Origin: Rachicladosporium sp. CCFEE 5018
Lineage: Eukaryota > Ascomycota > Dothideomycetes > Cladosporiales > Cladosporiaceae
Direction of reading: 5' to 3'
Assembly: GCA_002077045.2 (NCBI GenBank)
Contig: KZ111168.1
Span: 200,122 to 264,121, forward strand
DNA: 64,000 nt
The translations under genes and the position numbers were made by a program. The notes below the pieces were generated by a model. The model was given only the letters and a program-made list of their open reading frames with translations. It did no database searches and was not told where the DNA came from. How positions within the stretch are numbered: position 1 is the first letter of the stretch; each line of letters starts with the position of its first letter. Of this stretch, positions 50,930 to 60,985 are shown in pieces.

Positions 50930-53473
50930 ATGCGCCTCTTCACCCCTGCGAACCTACGCTATCCGATTACCGTAACGCGTCTGCGTCGCAAGCCGGGTGA
51001 TGCTCTCGAACAGAACCAAGCGCTTTTCAGCTATCAGTACAGACTGCAGGTTACCGAAGGCACTCGCGACGACCCCGACAGCGAGGAGCTAGTCGAACGC
51101 TCCTTCTACTCCGACTTCACTTCCGAGCTGGAAGGCACAGTCACCACATTGCATATCAAAGAGGGAGATGTCATCTCGAAGAGAACCCGGGTAGCAGACA
51201 TCGAGGAGGCATGCACGCACAGCACGCAGTATGGCGGCATTTGTGTCAATTGCGGAAAGAACATGGACGAGGTGAACTTCAATACATCAATCAGGGGTAC
51301 AGATCGCGCGACGGTGAACACTACGCATGCCAACACTGCGCTGTTGATGAGTCAGGATGAAGCTGGAAGGGCAGACGAGGAAGCAAGGAGAAGACTACTG
51401 GAGGCGAGAAAGTTGACGCTCGTGGTGGATCTGGATCAGACTGTTATACAGGCTTGCGTGGAGAAGACGCTGGCAGCGTGGAAGAATGATCCAAGCAATC
51501 CGAACTATGAGGCGTTGCAGGAGGTGCGGACGTTCGATCTGGTGCAGGGTAACCAACTGGTACCTTACTATCTCAAGCTGCGCCCAGGGCTTGAAAAGTT
51601 CCTGCGGGAGATGTCGGAGCTGTACGAGATGCACATCTACACTATGGCGACAAGAGATTACGCGCTGAACGTGGCGAGGATCATTGACCCGGATCAGAAG
51701 GTGTTTGCCGATCGGATCTTGTCAAGAGATGAGAGCGGCAGCATGAACGCAAAGTTCTTGAAGCGCCTTTTTCCCGTCAACACTAAGATGGTGCTGGTGA
51801 TCGATGATCGTGGAGATGTCTGGCAATGGACGCCCAACCTGCTCAAGGTCAAAGCATACGACTTCTTTGTGGGAATCGGTGATATCAACAGCGCTTTCCT
51901 ACCGAAGAGACAGGAGCTTGACGCTGCGCCAGTGGCCAAGACTGCAAAGCATCACTCGAGTGATGAGTCTCGGCAGATCAGTGATGACGAAAAGAAATCA
52001 GACGAAGGAGATCAGGCAGGCGCTGAGACCAAAACCAACGGCACAGTCTCAGCCGTCGACCACATGGTCTCCATGGCCGGCTCCCAAGACCAAGGAACAA
52101 TGCAAGAGAAGATCGAGCAGCAAAGCCAAGACCTCGAATCTCAGATCGCCGAATCGCCTCTCCTACAAAAACAAAAGATTCTTGACGCTGCCGACTCCGA
52201 AGCCGAGCCCTCTCCCGCAGCCTCAGCAGCCGCTGAACTACTAGCCCCGAACGGCGACCACAAGTCTGACACTCCACCCCAAGACGCGCCCAAATACCGC
52301 CATAACCTCCTGCAGGACGACGAGACAGAGCAAGCATATCTCTCAACCCTCGGCCAACGCCTTCGCGAAGTCCACACAGCCTTCTTCACTTCCTACGACG
52401 CCGCCCTCCCGGCTGCAGAAACCGGCCGCATCGCAGCCTTGCGCCCTGACGTCTCATCCCGCAAGCCGGCCCTACCCGATCTGTCAGCAATCCCAGACGC
52501 AGCGCACATCATGGCCTCTCTTCGCCATCGCGTACTAGCAGGCGTGCATCTCGTGTTCTCCGGCGTCGTACCCCTAGGCGTGAACATCCACAACCACGAC
52601 ACAGTTATCTGGGCGAAAACTTTCGGCGCCACAGTGAGCGAAAGCGTGAGTAAGAAGACTACGCACGTCATCGCCAGTCCTGAACGCCGGACTGCGAAAG
52701 TACGTCAAGCTGCCAAGCGAGGCGGCAGAGTGGCGATCGTAAACGTACAATGGCTATTCCAATGCTTCATGCACTGGCGCCGCGTATCCGAAGACCCCTA
52801 TCGCATCCACACAGACGCCACAGTGAATGGCACAGCAGACCTGCCCAACAGCTTCGACGGTCGCGGCGTGCTGCTCTCGTCTTCAGACGAGTCTGACGTT
52901 CTAACGGAACCGGAGACGGAGACTGAAACGCCTGCTAACGGCACTGTCATCAAGCCCTCCTCAAACCTGGCGATCGATACAGACTGGACAGAACTCGAAA
53001 CCCACCGCCCGTCTCTCGATCGTGCGGACAGCAGTCCCACACTCACCGAAGCGCCGGAAGATTGGGGCAGTATCGACGACGAACTCAACGAGTTCCTCGG
53101 TAGTGATGCGGATGATAGCGAGACGGAAAGTGTGCTTTCCATCCGCAGTGCCGACTCTCCGCCAAGCAGCTCTAAGAAACGCAAGCGAGGCGAGGGGGAG
53201 GCTGATCCGGATGGTGATGGCGGTGCGGCGGCTGAGGGGGATGAGGAGGAGGGGAGTAGACTGCAGAAACGGAAGAAAGAGGCGCTTGAGCGGACTAGCA
53301 GTTTGACGCAAGTCGCTAGTGCTGCAGGGGCTGGGGAGTCGAAACCGGATGAAGGGGTGGACCCTGGGGGTGGTGCAGAAGGGGATGGGGAGGAAGAGGA
53401 GGAGGAGTTGGAAGGGGATGATGAGTTGGAAGCCGCATTGGCTGCGGAGCTGGACGCTTTGGGGGATGAGTAG
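50930..53473 (+). CDS. FCP1: RNA polymerase II CTD phosphatase Fcp1
   Basis: Removes phosphate from the Pol II C-terminal heptads so that polymerase can be recycled. Single exon, 847 aa. The N-terminal lipoyl-like domain includes FTSELEGTVTTLHIKEGDVI. A short Cys element follows (ACTHSTQYGGICVNCGKNM). The FCP homology domain has the catalytic LTLVVDLDQTVI (Asp ~167 and 169), LKLRPGLEKFL, YEMHIYTMATRDYA and KMVLVIDDRGDVW. The BRCT domain is at ~528-625 (VHLVFSGVVPLGVNI, TFGATVSESVSKKTTHVIAS, VAIVNVQWLFQCFMHW). The acidic C terminus with DWGSIDDELNEFLGS and the final EEELEGDDELEAAL matches the TFIIF/TFIIB-binding tail of Fcp1. Confidence 0.95.
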   Translation: MRLFTPANLRYPITVTRLRRKPGDALEQNQALFSYQYRLQVTEGTRDDPDSEELVERSFYSDFTSELEGTVTTLHIKEGDVISKRTRVADIEEACTHSTQYGGICVNCGKNMDEVNFNTSIRGTDRATVNTTHANTALLMSQDEAGRADEEARRRLLEARKLTLVVDLDQTVIQACVEKTLAAWKNDPSNPNYEALQEVRTFDLVQGNQLVPYYLKLRPGLEKFLREMSELYEMHIYTMATRDYALNVARIIDPDQKVFADRILSRDESGSMNAKFLKRLFPVNTKMVLVIDDRGDVWQWTPNLLKVKAYDFFVGIGDINSAFLPKRQELDAAPVAKTAKHHSSDESRQISDDEKKSDEGDQAGAETKTNGTVSAVDHMVSMAGSQDQGTMQEKIEQQSQDLESQIAESPLLQKQKILDAADSEAEPSPAASAAAELLAPNGDHKSDTPPQDAPKYRHNLLQDDETEQAYLSTLGQRLREVHTAFFTSYDAALPAAETGRIAALRPDVSSRKPALPDLSAIPDAAHIMASLRHRVLAGVHLVFSGVVPLGVNIHNHDTVIWAKTFGATVSESVSKKTTHVIASPERRTAKVRQAAKRGGRVAIVNVQWLFQCFMHWRRVSEDPYRIHTDATVNGTADLPNSFDGRGVLLSSSDESDVLTEPETETETPANGTVIKPSSNLAIDTDWTELETHRPSLDRADSSPTLTEAPEDWGSIDDELNEFLGSDADDSETESVLSIRSADSPPSSSKKRKRGEGEADPDGDGGAAAEGDEEEGSRLQKRKKEALERTSSLTQVASAAGAGESKPDEGVDPGGGAEGDGEEEEEELEGDDELEAALAAELDALGDE

Positions 53474-53519
53474 ATTTACCAGATTACACATTCTCGCTCT
53501 GCTGAGCAGCCACGACACT

Positions 53520-56090
53520 TTAGTCACTATCACTCATCATATCATCATCCCTCCCCTTCGTGCCCACGCCCGCAGCAGCTTCAGCGAGAGCCTGCACAGC
53601 ATACTCACACCCTTCCTCAATAGCTCTCCTCTCCTTCTTGCCGTTGCCCAGCGTCGCCTGGGCTATATACGTCTCCAAAAAATACCTCAAGCCCTGCACC
53701 AGCCCTTGCGCCGAAGCCGCAGCTGCGAAAACACCCTTCAACGTCCCCTCGAATCCCGCGCCACCGCTCTTCTTCCCGGCCGCGTGGGACTGAAGAAGGA
53801 TGGTGGTGAGTAAGACTTCGACGAACATCTGCGTCCCACTCCCCCGCAAATACATCAAATTCAGCACTCTCAAGGCCGCAATACTCAGTCCGCTGCCCGC
53901 GCCGGCTCCGGAGTCAGCTATAAGCGAGCCGAAGAACTTTCCCAGCGCCACGATCTGAGAAACCGCCATCTCGCTCCCCTCGTTATCCGCAGGATTATCT
54001 TGCCCTTCGACCCCGTCGCCGAGCCGCCGGAAAACATCCCAGAGTTGGTACTGGAATGCTTTCCTGAGTGGGCGATCCGCGCAGAAACGGCGCGCGACGA
54101 CGGTGTAGTAGGGGTTGTAGACTGCTTCTGCTTCGCAGCAGTGTAGTAGGACGCGAGGGATTTCGAGTTGCTGTTTATTCTTGAGATGCAACTTGAGCAG
54201 CCGCGTGTGAGCTTCTTGGGCGTCGGAAGAAGAGAGAAGGGTGATGAATATGGCTTTCCGGACGGAGGTGTTCATTCCCTGCGCTTTGGCGAGACGGGTA
54301 AGGGAGACGGAGTTGGGGGTTTCGGACTCGTAGCCGTTGTCTACGGGTTGAGTTGACGGTTTGCTGGCGGTGGAGGCGAGTTTGGAGGGGTCGTGGTAAG
54401 AGGCTCCGATGAGCCACCATTTGCCTTTCTTAGAGGTGTCGCGGATATCCGCCAGACTTATGCTTAAGGGTTCTGTGGCGGCGCGTGTAGACCGCGTGTT
54501 CAGTGAGCCAAGGGTGCGTTTCATGCGCGTCATGTGTTCGGCTGTGACGGCTGAGGCGAGGACACCGGTTTTCATGCGGTTGTTCTTGAGGTTGCTGATC
54601 GTTTCGATCATGAACTTTGTGCGGACTGGGAGATTTGCTTCTCCTCCTAATGCTGAGACAGAGCGCTGCAGGATGAGCACGATGTCTTTGAGGGACGTAG
54701 GGTCGTCTGAGCGCAGCTGCGTGCCTGAGGTGCGGATCATGCGGAGGAGGAGCTCGGTGTTGGCCTCGGAGAGGGTGGTGAGGAAGACGCGGATGTAGTC
54801 GAAGATTATGATGCTGCTTGTCATCTGGAGGGTGTAGAGGTTTGAGAGGAAGCCGATCAAATTCAGCGTACGCTTGCCTTCCTCATCGTCGCGGGACTTG
54901 TCGATCTCGAGGACGATCTGCTCGAGGAGCTGTGCGCCGAAGTCGACGCCGATGACTTTGAACAGTGCAGTGGCGAAGCCTGCGTGAAGGATGAGGAACG
55001 TCTCGCTGAGTATGGAAGGATCGGTGGCGAGGCCGATCAGGAGCTCGATAAGTGTAGTAGTCACGTGCTGTCGTGCGTTCTTCTCGTAGATCTCCTCGAC
55101 CGACTGCAGAATTGATAGGATGTTCGCCTCGGACAATCGATTGAGGAGGCCTTGCAGCTGTCGCTTCAGCTGGCGAAGAAGCTCGTCGTCCGAGGCAGCG
55201 GCTTTTCGTAGAGATGGCGGTATGTACTTGCCTGCGGGTACAACGTCTTTCGTGACGGGTGCGACATATGGATTCTCTCGCACGCGCTTCACAGGTGGCG
55301 CAGGCTCATCGTCGTCTCCCGAGTCATCAAAGTCGTCAGAGTCAACCTCGTCATCTGAGAACGGGTTCTCTATATCACCGTCGCCGTCCTCGGAAGCTTC
55401 GTCCTCATCATTGCTCGAGAAACCCAACGAATCTGCATCGCTCTCCTCCTGTACCTCAATCACCTGAGGTAGTGCGGATGTAGGTGCAGCTTTTGCGCGC
55501 TTCTTCTGCAGCCACTCATCGTCCTCAGGTCGCTTCCGCTTTCCGCCTGGAGCACCTTCGATCTCACTATCACCGTCCGAGCCAGTTACGAGCCAATCAA
55601 GTTCAACATCTCCGACCTTCTTCGACTGCTTGCCCTTCATGCCCAGCTTCCTCTCCAGTGCAGCGATTTCGGCATCGTCCTCCTCAAGCTTCGATCGCAC
55701 TGCACGTGATACTGCCGGTACAGGTGGCACATCGTCTTCTGAGTCCGAGTCATCATCTTCTGACTCTACGGCCTCTGCTGATATAGGCGCCCGTTTCTTC
55801 AAGATTGACTTGACCGGCTTTGCGTCCTTCTTGGGCTGCACAGATCGCAGGACTGCAACATCACTGCTGCTGTCATGATCTACGCGAGCCGAATGTTCGA
55901 GCCCCTGCGGCCGGCGACCTTGCCTTGCCCTCTGTGCCGCACTCAGCGGTGCTCTGCCCTTCTTTGACTGCCGCTCTGCTTTCCGACGTTCCTTTCTCGA
56001 TACGTCCTGCTTGCGCTTCGACACCCCACCGTCTTGGACCTTGTCTAGTAGTGCGGCAGGGAGCTTTGGCCCTCGATTTTGGCGACTCAT
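53520..56090 (-). CDS. SGD1: Sgd1/NOM1 family nucleolar MIF4G-MA3 protein
   Basis: Single exon, 856 aa. Needed for small ribosomal subunit biogenesis in yeast, where Sgd1 binds the DEAD-box helicase Fal1. The N-terminal third is basic then strongly acidic (SRKERRKAERQSKKGRAPLS; SEDDDSDSEDD). The MIF4G domain starts after GKYIPPSLRK (~286): LKRQLQGLLNRLSEANILSI, HVTTTLIELLIGLATDPSIL, LIGFLSNLYTLQM, ELLLRMIRTSGTQLRSDDP and RTKFMIETISNLKNNR. The MA3 domain (~593-710) has NTSVRKAIFITLLSSSDAQE and EAHTRLLKLHLKNKQQ. It converges on FCP1 with only 46 bases between stop codons, so the 3' UTRs almost certainly overlap. Confidence 0.93.
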   Translation of the reverse strand: MSRQNRGPKLPAALLDKVQDGGVSKRKQDVSRKERRKAERQSKKGRAPLSAAQRARQGRRPQGLEHSARVDHDSSSDVAVLRSVQPKKDAKPVKSILKKRAPISAEAVESEDDDSDSEDDVPPVPAVSRAVRSKLEEDDAEIAALERKLGMKGKQSKKVGDVELDWLVTGSDGDSEIEGAPGGKRKRPEDDEWLQKKRAKAAPTSALPQVIEVQEESDADSLGFSSNDEDEASEDGDGDIENPFSDDEVDSDDFDDSGDDDEPAPPVKRVRENPYVAPVTKDVVPAGKYIPPSLRKAAASDDELLRQLKRQLQGLLNRLSEANILSILQSVEEIYEKNARQHVTTTLIELLIGLATDPSILSETFLILHAGFATALFKVIGVDFGAQLLEQIVLEIDKSRDDEEGKRTLNLIGFLSNLYTLQMTSSIIIFDYIRVFLTTLSEANTELLLRMIRTSGTQLRSDDPTSLKDIVLILQRSVSALGGEANLPVRTKFMIETISNLKNNRMKTGVLASAVTAEHMTRMKRTLGSLNTRSTRAATEPLSISLADIRDTSKKGKWWLIGASYHDPSKLASTASKPSTQPVDNGYESETPNSVSLTRLAKAQGMNTSVRKAIFITLLSSSDAQEAHTRLLKLHLKNKQQLEIPRVLLHCCEAEAVYNPYYTVVARRFCADRPLRKAFQYQLWDVFRRLGDGVEGQDNPADNEGSEMAVSQIVALGKFFGSLIADSGAGAGSGLSIAALRVLNLMYLRGSGTQMFVEVLLTTILLQSHAAGKKSGGAGFEGTLKGVFAAAASAQGLVQGLRYFLETYIAQATLGNGKKERRAIEEGCEYAVQALAEAAAGVGTKGRDDDMMSDSD

Positions 56091-56300
56091 GCTGGCTTAA
56101 GTTTGAGGACGGGTCTTGCAATCCGGCACCATGACAATTTCCTCAATGTTTAGGTAAGCTGATCTACATCAGATAGGGCCCGGGGCGAATGTGGAGCCGA
56201 GAGTCTAACGCTGCCCCACCTCGAGGACGCCCGCAGGACAGATAATTGAATCGTACCCATTGAGATTAATCACAACGCCTGGAACGGCACTTACGACGAC
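56091..56300. promoter_or_regulatory. Short divergent promoter, SGD1 / SRP14
   Basis: 210 bases between the start codons of two divergent ribosome/translation-related genes. No distinct motif called. Confidence 0.5.
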
Positions 56301-56821
56301 ATGGCGTCCGGACACATCAGTAATGGCGAGGTAACTGAACAGCTTATCATCTTACTATTTGCCGCTTCACATACTAAAATGCGATCAGTTCTTCACGCAA
56401 CTTGCCTCGCTCATAGAAAAGACACAGAAGAAAGGCCATGGATCAGTCCATCTTACGCAGAAACGACGCAAGTCGCCCTGCAGTCCCGCTCCCAAGTTCG
56501 CTTGGCTGACCGTATCTCGTAGTCTCATACGAAACCACACCCGCTCCTTCGAAGGACGATCCCCTCGCCGACCTGAACCCCGCAGCATCCCTACCCATAC
56601 TCGTCCGAGTCTCAGACGGCAACACACAGTCGAAAGACCGAGTCAAGAACAAAGACCACATCAAGTTCGCAACCGTCGTGCAGCCGGATGAGCTGGAGAC
56701 ATTTTTCACGAGGTATGCGGAGGTGTGCAAGGTCGGCATGCAGAGTCTAAGGAAGAGGGACAGAAGCAAGAGGAAGAAGACAAAGAAGGGAGGGCCAAAA
56801 GGGACTGAGGTGAAGGGCTGA
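56301..56821 (+). CDS. SRP14: Signal recognition particle subunit SRP14 (contains a GC-AG intron)
   Basis: Binds the Alu part of SRP RNA and takes part in elongation arrest. Model: exons 56301..56330, 56389..56467, 56523..56821, 135 aa. Intron 1 (58 nt) is GTAACT...GATCAG. Intron 2 (55 nt) has a GC donor in the strong context C|GCAAGT, branch GGCTGACC and acceptor CGTAG. Splicing yields GEFFTQLASLIEKTQKKGHG, SVHLTQKRLSYETTPA, LPILVRVSDGNTQSKDR and KFATVVQPDELETFFTRYAE, with the basic tail SLRKRDRSKRKKTKKGG; this is the fungal SRP14 pattern throughout. No GT donor near the exon end gives the conserved TQKRLSY junction. Confidence 0.9.
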
Positions 56822-57689
56822 GATTGCAAAGAGGACTTCATCTGCTGTGGGTATGAGAGCGACCTACGGAAGCATGCCAGGAGATCACTCACGACGTAGA
56901 GTACGCCAGACTCTGCCTGCTGGAGGAATGGCGGGCACGGAATTGATACAGGATGTGCCGGCGAGTGACAGGTAATGGCGCCATCAATCGCATGAGGCTA
57001 AATCCTGATGGCTTCGAGCCAGCGCGATCAGCTGTTCCCCAAAGCTTCGGCTCGTTCAAGAATTCAAGTGACGAACCGAGACCGAGCATGGGTGACTCGA
57101 GGTTATTTAAAAGGCATCGATCAGGTGATGGTGTTGGGCAACTTTGTCGACATAAGAACCCGCACGCTGAAACCGTAAGGTGACATAGCTTTTACAGTCA
57201 ACTTGCCGACATAGCATACATAACAGTTAGTGGTGCGTTGTACATCCACGGTGGGCTTCGTCAACCTCGCCCTACGTTCATGCTCAGTTCACAGTTTTCG
57301 CAATGATCACAACACGATCACTCACTTCCAGCACCAGCACTCACCTCCACACTTCAGGATCGACAATCCATATCGGGAAATCCGGTCCTCGGTACACCTA
57401 CCTCGCAGACCAGCCCAGATCCCCCATAATTATGATGGCAGCTTACGCGTGTCTCATCGCAACGTCAGCCATCACCAAAACCCAATGGCACAGCTCCCGA
57501 TGATCACAGCACCAAGCATATCGGCTAGAGCTGGCCCGGGGAAGGCCCGGGGAAGGTATACCGCAGCTATAGGTGCGGTGCTCGCTGTAACAATATCGCG
57601 AGTATGCAGCACTATATATCTTTCCGTTCCTCGCTTCACTGCCCCATATTGTAGCCGCGGCAGGCTTAGGCATCATTGCATGTCCCACC
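56822..57689. other. Intergenic region, no gene seen
   Basis: About 870 bases between SRP14 and the monooxygenase. It holds only short frames with random composition. A short tandem duplication GGCCCGGGGAA occurs near 57533-57553. Confidence 0.45.
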
Positions 57690-59455
57690 ATGCATACACC
57701 CAATAGCGCAAACGGCTACGTGCACACTAACGGCCTGAGCACTGCTGATGGCAACGCCACATACCGACATGCAGCATCGAATGGCAACGCTGCACCTTTA
57801 GAACTCGAGCTCGATGCGCTGATTGTCGGCGCTGGATTCGCTGGCGTATACCTTCTGCATCGATTGCGCCAAGAAGGCTACAATATCAAGATTGCCGAGG
57901 CCGGGACTGCGATCGGAGGAGTCTGGCATTGGAATTCGTACCCTGGTGCTCGCGTGGACTCACAGTATCCGATCTATGCTCTGTCGATACCTGAAGTGTA
58001 GGTGAATCCGCTTTTTCGATCTGAATGCAGTTGCTGACTTGGAAATTGCCGCGTAGATACAAGACGTGGCAATGGAAGCAGCAATACCCGGGCCAGAAGG
58101 AGCTGAAACAGTACTTCGAGCATGTCGACAAAGTACTGGATGTCAGCAGAGACACTCTCTTCGGTACTACAGTTCTTACAGCAGTGTTCGATGAGTCGAC
58201 GGACAAGTGGCGAATAGAGTGCGAGAATGGGACTCGAATCACCTGCCGGTACTTCCTGTCCTGTATTGGCTTTGCAGCGAAGCGCCATTACCCGGACTTC
58301 AAAGGGCTAGACAGCTTCAAAGGTTACATGTGCCACTCCTCCTTTTGGCCACACGAAGGCGTGGACGTCAAAGGCAAGAAGGTCGCTGTGATAGGTACAG
58401 GAGCGACCGGGATCCAGATCGCCCAAGAGACAGCGAAAGAAGCATCCCACCTAACATGCTTCGTGCGGACGCCAAACCACTGCATCCCAATGCAACAAGG
58501 CCACGTTGATCCTGAGCAACAAGTGAGAGATCTCGCAACGATCCACGACCGATTAACGAAGAAGCGCTTCGAATCTCTAGGTGGCATGCTCTACCCAGAT
58601 GCAGCGAAGAACGTCTTCGACGACTCTCCTGAAGACAGGAGAGCAACACTAGAGGAAGCCTGGAGACTCGGCGGCTTCCGACTGACATCAGCGTACAAAG
58701 ACGTCCTCACGTCCGAAGCGGCGAATGCCGAAGTTTACAAATTCTGGGTTGAGAAGCGGCGAGCTCAGATGACCGATCCCGTGAAGCGAGATCTCCTCGC
58801 CCCGGAAGAGGCGGTGCACTTCATATTTGGTAAACGACCGAGTCTGGAGCAGGACTACTACGAGCAGATGGACAAGCCTCACGTCACTCTCGTTAACGTC
58901 AAGACGAATCCTGTCAGTCATGTAGTTTCGAACGGAATCGTCACAGCCGATGGCACACTCCACGAAGTCGACATCCTAGCCATAGCCACCGGCTTCGACG
59001 CCGTGGTCGGAGGCTACAAACACCTCGACATCACTGGCCTTCACGGCGAGACACTCAAGACCCACTGGGAGAAAGGCGTGTACACTTACCTCGGCATGAC
59101 TGTCGCCAACTTCCCGAACCTGATGTACACTTATGGCCCGCATTCGCCGACGGCTTACGCTAATGGACCGAGCATTGTGGAGCCACAGGCGGAGTGGATT
59201 GTAAGTGTTATGAATAAGATGAGGGAGGAGGGAAAGACGAGGATCACTGCGACGGCGGAGGCGGAGAGGGAGTGGAAGGAGGAGATCAGGAAGCTCCATT
59301 CCACGTCCCTCCGCGATCGAATCGACGGCTGGTATAATGGAACGAATATACCCGGGAATGTGAAGCAGCCGCTGAATTATAATGGCGGGATTCCGCTATA
59401 CCTGAAGACGATACGGGCGACTCTTGACGATTTCGAAGGATTTGAGGTGAAGTGA
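57690..59455 (+). CDS. Flavin-binding monooxygenase, Baeyer-Villiger type
   Basis: FAD- and NADPH-dependent enzyme that inserts oxygen next to a carbonyl. Model: exons 57690..57997 and 58057..59455, 568 aa; the 59-nt intron (GTAGGT...GCGTAG) joins LSIPEV to YKTWQWKQQYP. FAD motif: LIVGAGFAGVYLL (~44-56). Substrate-loop element: GGVWHWNSYPGARVDSQ. The BVMO fingerprint F-x-G-x3-H-x3-W-P is exact as FKGYMCHSSFWP (~190). NADPH motif: VAVIGTGATGIQIAQE. Then ILAIATGFDAVVGGY and MYTYGPHSPTAYANGPS. The protein has a ~40-residue variable N terminus. No other biosynthetic gene lies beside it, so a stand-alone catabolic role is as likely as secondary metabolism. Confidence 0.92.
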
Positions 59456-59845
59456 GCCAAGAATCTCTTGGATTGGCTCACGACGGCTATGGGTGTTTGG
59501 TCTGCGCCAACGGTCATCGACGCAGCTAGATATTGTGGATGAGAGCAGAGTAGTTGCACAGGGACCATTAGGACCCGGCACGGACGACACGACGACAGGA
59601 CCACAGATAGGACAGATTGCCCAGGCATCTACAGCATTTAGCAAGCGATAATCTAAAGCACTGGGCCGGGCGCTGTTAGAAGTAGGGCGTCTGGCGATTG
59701 TTTGCTACGTCTCAACAAAGTGTAAGTGGGTCGTTCCTTCCCTCCTCCAAAGCATCACTCCAAAACCCTCCCTTCTCCAGATCAGACTCCCACACCACTC
59801 CAGACTACTCTCATCACCTCCTTACATCGTCCCTGCACTCAAAAC
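59456..59845. other. Intergenic region, no gene seen
   Basis: About 390 bases upstream of the proline-rich unknown. The C-rich stretch before 59846 looks like a fungal 5' UTR. Confidence 0.45.
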
Positions 59846-60985
59846 ATGCCGCCCTTAGCCAATTCACAGAAGAGACGCTCTACCGGCCGCTTGCCACCTA
59901 TGCCTCTGTCACTCACCAACCCAATCCAGACCGACGAGACTTTCCTGCCATCTGCGGACGGAAGGCCGAATCCATTTCCACGGGGCCGCACGGCATCGCA
60001 AGCAGCAGTGGAGTTTACCTCCGATGTACAGCGCACTTCTGTCTCAGGCAGTATGCCACCGCCACCCGAACCACGCAATACATCAAGGACCGGCCGCGTG
60101 CCAACTCCACCCAACCCACAGCCCCGACACTCCACAGGCCGCTTGCCTCCTCTGCCTACGCACCTTATCAGCTCCCGTCTGTCATCCAAAACTCCCTTGC
60201 CGTCAGCAGATAGGAGACCCACGCCGTTCCCGCGTTCATTGTCCCGGATCAGAAAACCCACTCCGTTTCCCGCCCGCGGCCCAGGGTCCCTTATCAAAAC
60301 TAAGAAGACCTCCGAGCCCTCTGAAATCTCACCATTGCCCTTAGGCTGGAATTCCGCGCCTCCACCTGGTACGAGTTCCACGCCTGATCATGTTCTACAT
60401 GTTGGCTATGGTGGGAAGAAGGTGGCTGCTATGCTCAAATATCGGCAAAAGACGCCTGAAGACGTCGTATCGAGGATCACGACGTTCGCCACGGACGAGG
60501 GAGTAGTGGCTGTCGACGTGTCGGTCAGGTCGAGCGGCTGTGAGGCGGGACATGAGCCTGTGGCCGCAGAAGGTACGGGAAATGGGATTGCTGTTGAGGT
60601 GGAAAAGCGTGGGAGGCTCGATGGCGAGGGCGGGGTGAATGGCAAGGTTTTGAAGACTGAAGACCTGGCGATGACTGAGACTACTCCCACACCACTAGGC
60701 CTTACCTCCGACTATGGCTTGATAGGCCCACCACCACCCGAAGTCTTCGCAGCCTATGCGAATAGGACTTTCACTGGCCTTGATCTGATGGGAAAGATCC
60801 TCAGCAGCATGCACTGTAGCAAAGTGCACTGTGCGTGTCTCGAGCTGGTTCGCAAGGATGGATGCAGCAGTATCGTCTTCATCTCTGCACGGTCTGGATC
60901 AAACATACTGCGAGATGACGGGAGCTGCGAGATGGATGTTGTTGAGGTGTTGGAGGGAGTGAAGAGTGTTGCTGAGAGGTCATGA
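59846..60985 (+). CDS. Proline/Arg-rich hypothetical protein with internal repeats
   Basis: Single exon, 379 aa from ATG 59846 (MPPLANSQKRRSTGRLPP). The N-terminal half is disordered and contains duplicated segments: RRSTGRLPPMP and RHSTGRLPPLP; PSADGRPNPFPRG and PSADRRPTPFPRS, plus RKPTPFPARG. The C-terminal half is more mixed, with LHVGYGGKKVAAMLKYRQ, DVVSRITTFATDEGVVAVDV, and a Cys-containing end MHCSKVHCACLELVRKDGCS. I know no family for it. The duplicated block suggests an internal tandem duplication of ~100 residues. The frame is open further upstream only through non-ATG codons. Confidence 0.6.
   Translation: MPPLANSQKRRSTGRLPPMPLSLTNPIQTDETFLPSADGRPNPFPRGRTASQAAVEFTSDVQRTSVSGSMPPPPEPRNTSRTGRVPTPPNPQPRHSTGRLPPLPTHLISSRLSSKTPLPSADRRPTPFPRSLSRIRKPTPFPARGPGSLIKTKKTSEPSEISPLPLGWNSAPPPGTSSTPDHVLHVGYGGKKVAAMLKYRQKTPEDVVSRITTFATDEGVVAVDVSVRSSGCEAGHEPVAAEGTGNGIAVEVEKRGRLDGEGGVNGKVLKTEDLAMTETTPTPLGLTSDYGLIGPPPPEVFAAYANRTFTGLDLMGKILSSMHCSKVHCACLELVRKDGCSSIVFISARSGSNILRDDGSCEMDVVEVLEGVKSVAERS

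Noticed and set aside
57533..57553. Short tandem GGCCCGGGGAA repeat
   Set aside because: Only two copies of about 10 bases; too short to call an element.
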